Virus record (IMG/VR): IMGVR_UViG_3300035698_015796
Coordinates: 1 to 20,830 of that record
Source of the DNA: a virus
DNA length: 20,830 nt
Direction: 5' to 3' (one strand)
The notes beneath the pieces are model-generated. The model was given only the letters and a program-made list of their open reading frames with translations. It searched no databases and had not been told where the DNA came from. Positions 1 through 7,120 of this stretch are shown piece after piece (within the stretch, counting starts at the first letter, position 1; every line of letters starts with the position of its first letter). A program made the translations under genes and the position numbers.

Positions 1-341
1 TCATCCCCTAACGATACCTGCTCCATTTTCAAATAATCAGCGTCAGTACTGGCAAACTTGATCCCAACCCAATTCAACATTAAACTGTTAGAGATGATCG
101 CTTCCAGGTCATAGACACCGCTAGTAGTTGTCTCAGCAGATGTACCAATATTGGTCAGTGTAGTCCTCTCAAAGTCAGCCCTGTGATGACGTGCCATATG
201 CTGGAACAGTTCATCGTATCTGTTTTGCAAGAAGACCTGCACCATCTCTGATGTCAGGGCACCGTCAACCATGGCAGAACCATCCCACTGGTTGCATTTC
301 ATGGCTACGTTTCTCACTAGATTAGCTCTTGTCATTCCCAT
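1..341 (-). CDS. Putative head-tail adaptor-like virion protein (3' end missing)
   Basis: The reading frame opens at ATG 341 behind AGGAG with a 7-nt spacer and is still open at the window edge, so the C-terminus is missing (113 codons seen). The product begins MGMTRANLVRNVAMKC. It contains a helical stretch (FLQNRYDELFQHMARHHRADF) followed by GVYDLEAIISNSLMLNWVGIKF and YLKMEQVSLGD. A helical N-terminus followed by a YDL...V.I...Y..M..VSL pattern resembles phage adaptor and connector proteins that bridge portal and tail, but I infer this from pattern memory only. It lies just downstream of the fibre gene and is probably co-transcribed with it. It could equally be another tail-module protein. 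Confidence 0.6.
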   Translation of the reverse strand, partial: MGMTRANLVRNVAMKCNQWDGSAMVDGALTSEMVQVFLQNRYDELFQHMARHHRADFERTTLTNIGTSAETTTSGVYDLEAIISNSLMLNWVGIKFASTDADYLKMEQVSLGD

Positions 342-351
342 TGTTTATCTC

Positions 352-1686
352 CTAATTTCCTATAGCTAACCAGTGAATATTAAATGTTCTGTCAGAAGAT
401 ACTGTGCCTGATCTACAAGCTGCCCTGAAAGAACACACTGTAGTTGTTGGACTACCATTGCTAATAGCCACAAAAGCCTGTTCGTCAGCCGTACCAAAAG
501 CTCCTGAATCATCTATAGTACAAAAACAAATTGGTCTGTTAACAAAAGCACTAGGAAAAGTAACATTAGCAGTTCCGCTACCAGTTCCGCTAGAAATAGT
601 ACAAGTTGCTGAACCACTCAATATCTTGCATCCAGTTTCAATATAATCAGTTGTACCTCCAGTATCCCAGCGATCCGCAGCACCACCTTGCCTGTTAAGA
701 GTTAATCCTAGTAACCCTTGATAATCCATAGTCAATTTACTAGCAATATCCATTATGTTTCCAGAGGTATTAGCAGCCGTTATAGCGATGACTTCTCCAC
801 TTGTAGCCTCACTATCTATGTGTAAAGCTACCCCATTACCATTTTGATCTATAAAGAGACCGTTACCTGTGCCAGCATTTGTAAACGTAGACGCTCCTGT
901 ACTATATATCCTCAACCTTTCTATATTGTTTGTTTTAACAACTAAATCAGAAGCAGCTTCCTGCTCAATGTACAAAATCCCGTGATTAGCTTCTATATAA
1001 GAAGCCCCAGAACTGGTACGCAAAGCTAGTTGCCTAGCATCTGATGAGTTTTGTATCCCCATAGAATGGTCTCTACCATCGTCAGTTTTTCTGGTATAGA
1101 TTGATACATCATAGCCTTCGTTGAGTAGCATCTGTGTTCCACTTGTGCTGTACATGTCAAACTTTTGCTCTGGAGACCGCCCAAGTCCTAACTTGCCAGC
1201 TTTTGTTAAAACCAAATCAGTAGCAGTAGTACCCTGTACAACGATACCGTCACTTGTGCCATCGTTGTCAATTAACAAAGCTACCCCGTTACCATTCTGA
1301 TCTATAAAGAGACCGTTGCCTGTGCCAGCATTAGTCACTGTCAACCCAACCTTTGTCCCTGTTGGGGAAATGGTTACAGCTTGATCACCAAAGATAGGAG
1401 ATATCTTTGTTCCGTCAATAGCAGCAGAAGCGTTAACGTCAGCGTTGACGATTGCTCCACCAGTTATGGAAACTGTGCCGTCGTTAGCCAACCCGATATC
1501 ACCAGATATGGCGGTATCTGTAGCTACGTTTCCAGCACTGCCTATCAGAACCTGAGCGCTAGTTAAAGCTGCTAGTTTAGAAAAAGCTATAGCAGCAGCA
1601 GCACCAACCTTTGTGTTGATTACCGCTCCATCTTCTAGTTCGTCAGTCCCGACTTTGGTTCCTACTCCGGGTCTATAATATGGCAT
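352..1686 (-). CDS. Tail fibre / receptor-binding-like protein
   Basis: A 444-aa protein starting at ATG 1686 behind AGGTGG and ending in TAG. The first ~100 residues (MPYYRPGVGTKVG... then GDIGLANDGTVS, NADVNASAAIDGTKI) are the low-complexity Gly/Ala/Thr/Asp type often found in phage fibre shafts. The middle has two copies of a module with the core NAGTGNGLFIDQNGNGVAL, at about residues 117-137 and 268-288. The last ~90 residues (VTFPSAFVNRPICFCTI ... FNIHWLAIG) resemble the beta-sandwich ends of fibres, where an aromatic-x-WxAIG strand closes the domain. The probable role is host-surface recognition or virion decoration, with the variable C-terminal domain as binder. It is related in style, though not clearly in sequence, to the 513-aa protein at 3844-5385. 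No chaperone gene is visible. Confidence 0.7.
   Translation of the reverse strand: MPYYRPGVGTKVGTDELEDGAVINTKVGAAAAIAFSKLAALTSAQVLIGSAGNVATDTAISGDIGLANDGTVSITGGAIVNADVNASAAIDGTKISPIFGDQAVTISPTGTKVGLTVTNAGTGNGLFIDQNGNGVALLIDNDGTSDGIVVQGTTATDLVLTKAGKLGLGRSPEQKFDMYSTSGTQMLLNEGYDVSIYTRKTDDGRDHSMGIQNSSDARQLALRTSSGASYIEANHGILYIEQEAASDLVVKTNNIERLRIYSTGASTFTNAGTGNGLFIDQNGNGVALHIDSEATSGEVIAITAANTSGNIMDIASKLTMDYQGLLGLTLNRQGGAADRWDTGGTTDYIETGCKILSGSATCTISSGTGSGTANVTFPSAFVNRPICFCTIDDSGAFGTADEQAFVAISNGSPTTTVCSFRAACRSGTVSSDRTFNIHWLAIGN
824..884 (-). repeat. Intragenic direct repeat, copy 1
   Basis: About 61 bp matching 1277-1337 with only about five substitutions. It encodes the second FIDQNGNGVAL module of the fibre. 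The substitutions are few enough to suggest recent duplication or gene conversion within the fibre gene. Confidence 0.85.
1277..1337 (-). repeat. Intragenic direct repeat, copy 2
   Basis: Partner of 824-884. It encodes the first FIDQNGNGVAL module of the fibre. The copies lie about 453 bp apart (151 codons, in frame), so homologous recombination between them would delete or duplicate 151 residues without changing frame. Confidence 0.85.
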
Positions 1687-1695
1687 ACGCCACCT

Positions 1696-2076
1696 CTACT
1701 TATATATAATGTTAACCGTCAACCCAACCGTGGGATCCGTGGCACCTGCAATTTCAGAAGTGCAAGCATAGGTAATCGCGGTCGCAAATTCCAAAGGTAC
1801 CACAAACATCTTATCCATTCCACCTACTAGCGTTCCGTCACCGGATGGTACCAGGTAGCTCTGGCTAGGAGTTGTTGTCCCAACAGTTACATCAGTAGTA
1901 ACCGCGTCAAACAGCTAGATGAACGCATCAGCAGCATTGACATTTGTTAGTTCTATCCCATACACGCGTCCCTCGGTTGCTTTAACCGCAGTGGCCACGT
2001 TGTCTCCATCTGCGCTAAAGTGCATCGAAGCGCCAGTTGAATGTACCGAAGCGCTCACCCCAATAGTTTTATCCAT
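1696..2076 (-). pseudogene. Beta-type small virion protein interrupted by an in-frame amber codon
   Basis: From ATG 2076 the frame reads MDKTIGVSASVHSTGASMHF and continues through ELTNVNAADAFI to a TAG at codon 54 (1915-1917). It then continues in the same frame as LFDAVTTDVTVGTTTPSQSY... to TAG at 1696-1698, for 126 codons in total. Both halves look like one protein. Related phage proteins, as I remember them, carry a YLQLFD-like strand followed by a V.VGT.TP segment, which would place Gln at the TAG (CAG to TAG is one transition). The ATG overlaps the TAA of the coiled-coil gene (ATGGATAA), and the true stop leads directly into the AGGTGG SD of the fibre gene. No good internal start follows the TAG. 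It is either a nonsense mutation, a suppressed amber or a sequencing error. Many neighbouring genes end with TAG, so wholesale recoding is unlikely. Confidence 0.75.
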
Positions 2077-2989
2077 TGCTTTCCTCTAAAGCTAATTTAT
2101 TCTTTCTGATCAACCCTTTGATTCTTCCCCGTTCCAATATCAGATTTTCTTCTCTTCCCTCTATCTCCGCCTGTTTATCCAAATTGATCTTTCGATCCTC
2201 TTGGTTGATCCTGTCTATCTTAGCTAGACCAACAGCTGTGGAATCTAAAGTTTTCTCACGGCTAAGTAACTTAGCCTCGAATGTTCTTAAAAATGTGTCC
2301 TTCTGAGCCAGTGGCTCTTCTCTGGACTCTGCATACGCACGGTCGTCAGCAGCTCTACGCGACAATGACAACGTGTTCATCCTTACTAGTTCTAACTCTG
2401 CTTTATCAGTCTCATATTTGCTCAATGATTCGGCAGCCTGTTCTTCAGTAGCCTCAGCTTTTGTGGTAGCTATCTCGGCTAACTTCAGCTGTTCTAAAAC
2501 CTTAGCCGCAACTCTGTCCCTATAAACCTCGGCGTCTGCTCTGTGTTTCTCTATGCTCTCTTCCGCCAGTTTGACTATGTCCCTGCGTGATTCAATCGCG
2601 TTGTTTTCCTTGTCAATCTCTGCCCTCTCCCCAGTCAGGGAAGATTTCTCAGCGAGAACTTCATCCCGTTCTCTGTTGATAGCCTCACGTTTTTGGTTCA
2701 GTTCATCCGCAACCCTCTGTTTGTACTCTTGAGCTTTTTCCTTGGTAACTTCCAAATTGGCACGAGCCAAAGAAGAAGCTGCTAGACAGCGGTCTTCCTC
2801 TGCTAGCAACTTCTGTATATTCGCTTTCAGTTCTTTTTCCTTACTCTCGGCTGCTAGGTTCCTTGAACGATACTCAAAGATTTTATCTTTCAGTAACTGA
2901 GCTCCTCCTTTGAGCTGCTTAGCTTCTTCCCTGAGACGCTCAACTAGCTCTTCAGGTGTAGCTATTTTCCGTCTCTTGATCAATGGCAT
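2069..2989 (-). CDS. Coiled-coil virion-region protein of unknown function
   Basis: A 306-aa protein starting at ATG 2989. Almost the whole length from residue ~10 is charged heptad-like helix rich in Glu, Lys, Arg, Ala and Leu (ELVERLREEAKQLK, KEKAQEYKQRVADEL, RDRVAAKVLEQLKLAEI, KYETDKAELELVR). There is no signal peptide, membrane segment or catalytic motif. The SD (AGGTAA) overlaps the TAG of the upstream gene, and its own TAA overlaps the start of the amber-interrupted gene, so it belongs to the structural operon. A coiled-coil rod at this position could be a fibre stalk, an internal head protein or an assembly factor. It is too short for a siphovirus tape measure and lacks hydrophobic segments, so I make no functional call. 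Confidence 0.75.
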   Translation of the reverse strand: MPLIKRRKIATPEELVERLREEAKQLKGGAQLLKDKIFEYRSRNLAAESKEKELKANIQKLLAEEDRCLAASSLARANLEVTKEKAQEYKQRVADELNQKREAINRERDEVLAEKSSLTGERAEIDKENNAIESRRDIVKLAEESIEKHRADAEVYRDRVAAKVLEQLKLAEIATTKAEATEEQAAESLSKYETDKAELELVRMNTLSLSRRAADDRAYAESREEPLAQKDTFLRTFEAKLLSREKTLDSTAVGLAKIDRINQEDRKINLDKQAEIEGREENLILERGRIKGLIRKNKLALEESNG

Positions 2990-2996
2990 AAGTTAC

Positions 2997-3338
2997 CTAT
3001 TTAATAAACAGTTTGACAGCCGCAGTATTACCAGACGCGTTGCTGATGTAAAGGTTGTCAAACTTGAACCCAATTTCGTAAGGGCTATCTGTAGCGGTCA
3101 CCGTGAAGGCACCGTTGGTAGTTTCGTTAAACTTAACGGTAATCGTGTAATTTGTCCGAATAGATACCCAGCTAGCTTTCTTCACATTTGAGAATGCGTC
3201 AGCGTTCTGAGTGTCAACGTCATAATCAGTAGTAGCAGTGGTGACATTGAATTCAGGAACGTCATAAGCATCTGTCAGAAGGATTCCTACATTTACAACG
3301 GAACCATTCTGCGTACGGGCGGTAGGTACGATAGCCAT
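2997..3338 (-). CDS. Small beta-rich virion-type protein
   Basis: A 113-aa protein with ATG 3338 behind TGGAG and a 5-nt spacer; it ends in TAG. The sequence alternates hydrophobic and polar residues throughout (YTITVKFNETTNGAFTVTATD, IGFKFDNLYISNASGNTAAVKLFIK), as in an immunoglobulin-like or jelly-roll domain. It has no Cys and no enzyme motif. The final segment (DNLYISNASGNTAAVKLFI) resembles the last strands of phage head-decoration or baseplate beta domains in style. It lies between an acidic 141-aa protein and the coiled-coil protein with gaps of about 10 bp, so it is co-transcribed with them. A structural or decoration role is inferred from fold character and position only. Confidence 0.7.
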   Translation of the reverse strand: MAIVPTARTQNGSVVNVGILLTDAYDVPEFNVTTATTDYDVDTQNADAFSNVKKASWVSIRTNYTITVKFNETTNGAFTVTATDSPYEIGFKFDNLYISNASGNTAAVKLFIK

Positions 3339-3349
3339 ATTTACTCCAG

Positions 3350-3775
3350 TTAATTTGTTTCTTCTGCAACCTCTTCAGCTGCAGCTTCCTCTTCGTCAAT
3401 TTCTTCGAGAGAAACAATGAGGCCCTCTAACATAGCAAGCTCCATCGCTGTAAGTTGGACGTTGTCGCCAAGGGACTCAATGGAGTCGAGAAACTCAATC
3501 TCAACACTGACATCTTCATTAGCGATCTCTTCATATTTGGCAATAAATTTCTTGCCATTTTCAGTTTCAAAATCAACACTGATTGTTCCGTTTTCACCAG
3601 CTTCACCAAATTCTTTGATCAGCTCTAATCTCATATCTGTGAACTCTTTCAATTCCTCGTTCACCTTACGGGCAATCTTACGCAAACGGTATAAAGATTT
3701 CACTGGCATCTTAAATGCGAACAGTGAACTCAACACTTCTTGTCTTGCAAATAGGTTTCCTGCTTTGAATTCCAT
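3350..3775 (-). CDS. Acidic phage protein of unknown function in the head/tail cassette
   Basis: A 141-aa protein with ATG 3775 behind AAGGAG and a 7-nt spacer. The N-terminal half is helical and basic (MPVKSLYRLRKIARKVNEELKEF). The middle carries a probable beta pair (TISVDFETENGKKFIAKYEEI). The C-terminus is a Leu/Glu helix (QLTAMELAMLEGLIVSLEE) ending in a strongly acidic Glu/Ala tail. This layout of a helical N-terminus and a LE.L.....LEE C-terminus recurs in small uncharacterised proteins near phage capsid genes, but I cannot assign a role. It is the first gene after the hairpin terminator at 3799-3835 and carries the CCTTATATAAGG palindrome in its leader, so it may be expressed separately from the capsid genes. 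Confidence 0.75.
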   Translation of the reverse strand: MEFKAGNLFARQEVLSSLFAFKMPVKSLYRLRKIARKVNEELKEFTDMRLELIKEFGEAGENGTISVDFETENGKKFIAKYEEIANEDVSVEIEFLDSIESLGDNVQLTAMELAMLEGLIVSLEEIDEEEAAAEEVAEETN

Positions 3776-3784
3776 CCGTACACT

Positions 3785-3796
3785 CCTTATATAAGG
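3785..3796 (-). repeat. 12-bp palindrome overlapping an SD sequence (copy 1)
   Basis: A perfect palindrome, CCTTATATAAGG, whose right half runs into AAGGAG, the SD of the 141-aa gene. The same palindrome with the same SD overlap occurs at 11844-11855. A partial version (ACCTTACAGGGG) precedes the 49-aa gene near 15417. Confidence 0.75.
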
Positions 3797-3798
3797 TA

Positions 3799-3835
3799 TA
3801 AATAAACACTAATCGGGGGAAGTTTCCTTCCCCCG
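3799..3835 (-). terminator. Rho-independent-type terminator after the 513-aa fibre-like gene
   Basis: Read on the minus strand this is a perfect 9-bp stem (CGGGGGAAG / CTTCCCCCG, arms at 3814-3822 and 3827-3835) closed by a GAAA tetraloop. It is followed by the T-rich tract ATTAGTGTTTATTT. It starts 9 nt past the TAA at 3844. The T tract is interrupted, so termination may be partial. Confidence 0.75.
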
Positions 3836-3843
3836 GAAATAGT

Positions 3844-5385
3844 TTAGGCTATCGTCCCTACCTGTAGGTAGAGAGGACCAGTACCCTCAATGTCAACCAT
3901 GACAAAGTGAGTAGTTGTTAGTGACTTAGCAGCAACCTCCTCAATGGCGTTACCTGTCCCAACAGTACATTCAAATGATACGAATGGAATGTTGACGTCA
4001 TCCTGTTTCAGATGAAGAACATTAGCAACACCAGTTGTTGAACCTTGTTCGATTCTCATTACAGCACTATCAGCATTGCAAGCAGCAACATCGGAAACGA
4101 CTTCAACAGTCGCTTTGTCAGCAGCTAGTACAGCACCAGAAGTGAAGTAAACAGCAGAGGAAGCAGTAGGATCAACATCGACATGTAAGCCAACGCAATC
4201 TTTACCACCACCAACTACTTCAACAAGAGTTGGCTTATTTGTATCGGTTCCTGTGAAGGCTACCCGTAACAAGTTAGAGCCAGCAGCAGCGGGTGTCCCG
4301 CCACCATCGATCGAAAGAACAGCAGCATTATCAGCAATCGCTCCGCCAGCATTGTCCAGGGTCAACAGAGTTGATGTCCCATTAACTGAACTCATCATCG
4401 AACCATCGTCTCTAACTGCGAATACCTCTGTGCCGTCGGCTACTACAGAAATAGCAGCTCCAGCAGCAGTCATAGTAGCAGCAGCTACAGTAATTTTAAG
4501 AGCGTCACCAGTTGTGACCGTGGAACAGTCCAAGTGCATCCCAACCCCAGTTGTGTTCTCGGGGGTGATCAACACCGTTGTGTCGCCAGCGTCTCCGGTT
4601 GTGTCAACCGTAAAGATGTCAGCAGCGTCACCATTCGTACGAATCAAGAAAGCTTCAGCCGCGTCAGCGTCAATGATAATTGCACCCTCAGAAGTCAAGG
4701 CCCCGCCTAAGGCGAGAGTACTTGATAAGGTTGCAGCACCAGTTACACCCAACGTGCTAGAAACTGCAGCGGTACCAGTAACGTCTAGATTTCCACCAGA
4801 CATTGTTAGGTCACCACTTGATAGAGTCATAGCTCCATCAGTCAATGTAACAGCACCTTTAGTCACGGTAATACCTGAATCTCCATTAGCATTCATTTCA
4901 ATCTCTAAGCCAACAATGGCTCCAGAAACTGTCTCAGCTCCAACTGAAATCTCAAGGAATGTTAAGTCACCACTTGTGTCGTGAGCACCTGTGGAATTAA
5001 TATGAAACACTGAAGCGCTATCGGCTCCAGTTACAACACCACTTTTAGTGATCAGAAGACCACCACCAGCAGCTGTCTGACTATCTGTCAGAGTTACAGC
5101 ACCACTATCAACTGTGATAGTCGCACCGCCATTATAAGCAGCATCCAAAGATGCAGCCGCACTGCCGTTCATTGCCGCCCAACCACTAGAAGCATAACAC
5201 TCACCGCGATCAGCGGTAGTATTATAAATCTGCATACCTTCCAGAGGATCCATTGCATCTCTCTGAGCAGTTGTGATATTGGGAAGTCTCAAGGCATAAC
5301 CTGCATCAGAGGTACCGAGCAAGTCAGCATTCTGACCGACTACGAGACCATGATTCAGGCGTGTGCTTGTTAGGCTTTTGGCCAT
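3844..5385 (-). CDS. Fibre-like repetitive virion protein encoded directly after the capsid gene
   Basis: A 513-aa protein. I place the start at ATG 5385 (MAKSLTSTRLNHGLVV), 6-7 nt behind GAGG, rather than at the upstream GTG 5397. Residues 1-70 resemble attachment domains of phage and metagenomic fibre proteins (LRLPNITTAQRDAMDPLEGM.IYNTT). The rest is a long run of beta-solenoid-like Gly/Ala/Thr/Asp repeats (ADAAEAFLIRTNGDAADIFTV, TLDNAGGAIADNAAVLSIDG, SGDLTMSGGNLDVTGTAAV). A C-terminal cap follows (HFVMVDIEGTGPLYLQVGTIA). Its position next to the major capsid gene and ahead of a terminator favours a head fibre or spike, or a fibre co-expressed in high amounts. Both are inferences. It is very Thr/Ala-rich and has only four Cys. 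Confidence 0.7.
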   Translation of the reverse strand: MAKSLTSTRLNHGLVVGQNADLLGTSDAGYALRLPNITTAQRDAMDPLEGMQIYNTTADRGECYASSGWAAMNGSAAASLDAAYNGGATITVDSGAVTLTDSQTAAGGGLLITKSGVVTGADSASVFHINSTGAHDTSGDLTFLEISVGAETVSGAIVGLEIEMNANGDSGITVTKGAVTLTDGAMTLSSGDLTMSGGNLDVTGTAAVSSTLGVTGAATLSSTLALGGALTSEGAIIIDADAAEAFLIRTNGDAADIFTVDTTGDAGDTTVLITPENTTGVGMHLDCSTVTTGDALKITVAAATMTAAGAAISVVADGTEVFAVRDDGSMMSSVNGTSTLLTLDNAGGAIADNAAVLSIDGGGTPAAAGSNLLRVAFTGTDTNKPTLVEVVGGGKDCVGLHVDVDPTASSAVYFTSGAVLAADKATVEVVSDVAACNADSAVMRIEQGSTTGVANVLHLKQDDVNIPFVSFECTVGTGNAIEEVAAKSLTTTHFVMVDIEGTGPLYLQVGTIA

Positions 5386-5499
5386 TTTAAACCTCACTTA
5401 ATTATGATGCTGGATCCAGCTCTTATGAGCCACTTCTCCGCTAAACCCTGAACGGGAACTTGGATCAGCAGACCCAGCATAGATAAGTTTTTAACAAGT
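5386..5499 (-). other. Gap between capsid and fibre-like genes with an inverted repeat
   Basis: No supported gene. Minus-strand RNA contains ATGCTGG early and CCAGCAT later (7 bp, the second inside the palindrome GCTGGATCCAGC), plus a small GCTC-ATAA-GAGC hairpin. There is no T tract, so termination is not supported. The +1 frame relative to the capsid gene is open across the whole gap and closes at 5394-5396. Confidence 0.5.
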
Positions 5500-6507
5500 T
5501 TAGCCTGCGTAAGTTGAACCATCGCCCTTTGAACCGGCGATACCCATAAATCCACGTGCACCCACTTGATAGTTGTCTTCTGCACCGACGAACATTTCGC
5601 CTGTGTCATCATCTTCCCAATTCTTTGTTTGAATCCCTTCTAGGACGTCAAACTGAAGATTTCTTTTGGCCCACATAGGATCCATCAAGAAATAATTGGA
5701 ATCCCAATAGTTACTTGCAGAACTCTGTGCGACACTAGTCCAGCCCTGATTGTAGGCAAAGACCCATGACATGTAAGGATTCAAGATGATATCAAGACCA
5801 TGCTTACCCTTGAAGTAGTTCAAGTTATTATCGGTTGTATCGGGTTCTTTCTCAACTTCTGCAAGTTGGAAAGCAATCTCTCTCAGTTTTGGGGGAACCA
5901 TCAGAATCAGGTTACCCATTCCAACTAGTTGAGGAATGCCCTTGTTATTAACCAACGGGAGGAAAGAATCTTGGAGAAGGATAAGATTATCATAATCCAA
6001 AGCTCTCTGGACACCGTCACTAAAGGTGTTGGATTGGTTACCACCACCATCTTTGCGAGCGTGAGTCGTGGAAATCAATTCCTGACTATCACCCCAAAGA
6101 GTAGAACCGTCGTATGCTTTAGCGAAAACTTCACCAACGGAGTGGATGTCGCGAGCTTGCTTCATTTTCATGGCAAGATCTTTGGCATAGTTACCGATTG
6201 TGTTGTTACCGCTTTGGTCTACTAGCTTCAGCAACTTGCTAAGAGAAGCTTTTCTCTTATAAGTTTTTGGAGCAAAGACCGTTGTGTAACCTTCTTGAGC
6301 TGTATCCTCTGGATGGATAGCATTCTCTGCTACCTCTTCGGGATAATCAAAGTAAGCTTGTGTGCTGTACTTTGTGCTTAGTTGGCTAGTACTTCCCACT
6401 GAAAAGAGGCGAGTGAAAAACGATTCATGCAAATCAAGATTTTCCTGCACGATTTCTTCGAAATCGAGAGCCACTGATTTGGTTTGGTTGCCTGTTGTAT
6501 TACCCAT
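5500..6507 (-). CDS. Major capsid protein, HK97-like fold
   Basis: A 335-aa protein with ATG 6507 behind AAGGAG and a 7-nt spacer. The sequence matches the Mu/HK97-like capsid pattern. An N-terminal helix (DFEEIVQENLDLHESFFTRLF) leads to P-domain-like text (KASLSKLLKLVDQSGNNTIGNYAKDLAMKMK). The segment LISTTHARKDGGGNQSN is the 'T.H...GG..Q.N' loop typical of these capsids. It is followed by GNLILMVPPKLREIAFQLAEVEKEPDTTDNNLNYFKG and the substrate-like YFLMDPMWAKRNLQFDVLEG. The C-terminus has GAEDNYQVGARGFMGIAGSKGDG. It forms the icosahedral shell. No N-terminal protease-cleaved delta domain is obvious, and scaffolding is supplied separately by the gene at 7121-7975. The call is confident from motif pattern and context. 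Confidence 0.9.
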   Translation of the reverse strand: MGNTTGNQTKSVALDFEEIVQENLDLHESFFTRLFSVGSTSQLSTKYSTQAYFDYPEEVAENAIHPEDTAQEGYTTVFAPKTYKRKASLSKLLKLVDQSGNNTIGNYAKDLAMKMKQARDIHSVGEVFAKAYDGSTLWGDSQELISTTHARKDGGGNQSNTFSDGVQRALDYDNLILLQDSFLPLVNNKGIPQLVGMGNLILMVPPKLREIAFQLAEVEKEPDTTDNNLNYFKGKHGLDIILNPYMSWVFAYNQGWTSVAQSSASNYWDSNYFLMDPMWAKRNLQFDVLEGIQTKNWEDDDTGEMFVGAEDNYQVGARGFMGIAGSKGDGSTYAG

Positions 6508-6535
6508 TAAAAAACTCCTTGTTATCTATTTATTG

Positions 6536-7114
6536 TTACGCAGACACACCAGCTGCTTGGTTTTCACGGACTAGGACGTCGACCACGTCAGCCTCATCTT
6601 CTGGAACACCAATGATAATGAACTGCAACGGATTTGTTGCATGTCCAGTGCTCTCATCGAGCTGTATACCAGTGGTTGTTGAGATCTGGTATCCGACTGT
6701 GCCGGATTCAGTGTCTCTTGTATCGTCTAGTTGTACGCGATAAACGCAACCGGGTAAAACCGGTTCTATCAAAGCGTAAACTTTTTCTTCTGCAGCACTT
6801 GTATTATCAGCAGCCGCTGTGTAACTTTCGCTACCAACAGTTGTGACAAGTGTCCCGTCATAATTATCTGCATCAACATTCTCTAGCGGCATCCGGCCGG
6901 TTATGCTTCCAACCACACCTTGTGGTTTTTGAACATAGCCACGGCAAATCCCGTAGATGTCATCAGCGACATTGTCAATCGCTTCAACGCCCCCGCCCGT
7001 CAAACGGACGAAAGAACCTTTTAGGATTGCTTCACTATCATTGATGATGATGTTTCTATAATTATTGGAGACTTGACCCCAAGGGGCCGAAATTGTTTTG
7101 ACTTGTTTAGCCAT
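6536..7114 (-). CDS. Putative capsid decoration / head-stabilising protein
   Basis: A 192-aa protein. ATG 7114 (MAKQVKTISAPWGQVSNNYRN), 9 nt behind AAGGA, is preferred to an in-frame TTG six bases upstream. The sequence is beta-rich with motifs typical of decoration barrels: ILKGSFVRLTGGGVEAIDNVADDIYGICRG, then a Gly/Asp/Asn stretch, VYALIEPVLPGCVYRVQLDD, and the C-terminal NPLQFIIIGVPEDEADVVDVLVREN. 'Gene-for-barrel' proteins between scaffold and capsid genes are usually trimeric decoration or cementing proteins. The position here is exactly that: scaffold upstream with the stop 4 nt away, capsid downstream 29 nt away. The function is inferred. Confidence 0.75.
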   Translation of the reverse strand: MAKQVKTISAPWGQVSNNYRNIIINDSEAILKGSFVRLTGGGVEAIDNVADDIYGICRGYVQKPQGVVGSITGRMPLENVDADNYDGTLVTTVGSESYTAAADNTSAAEEKVYALIEPVLPGCVYRVQLDDTRDTESGTVGYQISTTTGIQLDESTGHATNPLQFIIIGVPEDEADVVDVLVRENQAAGVSA

Positions 7115-7120
7115 ATTCAA

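Noticed and set aside
1696-2076. Genome-wide reassignment of TAG to Gln
   Set aside because: Several genes (352, 1696, 2997, 14379, 19231) end in TAG directly followed by the next SD, so TAG behaves as a normal stop.
4253-4984. Long plus-strand frame of 243 codons opposite the fibre-like gene
   Set aside because: Mirror of the repetitive Ala/Thr/Gly codons on the other strand; Pro/Ala/Val low complexity, and no SD context.
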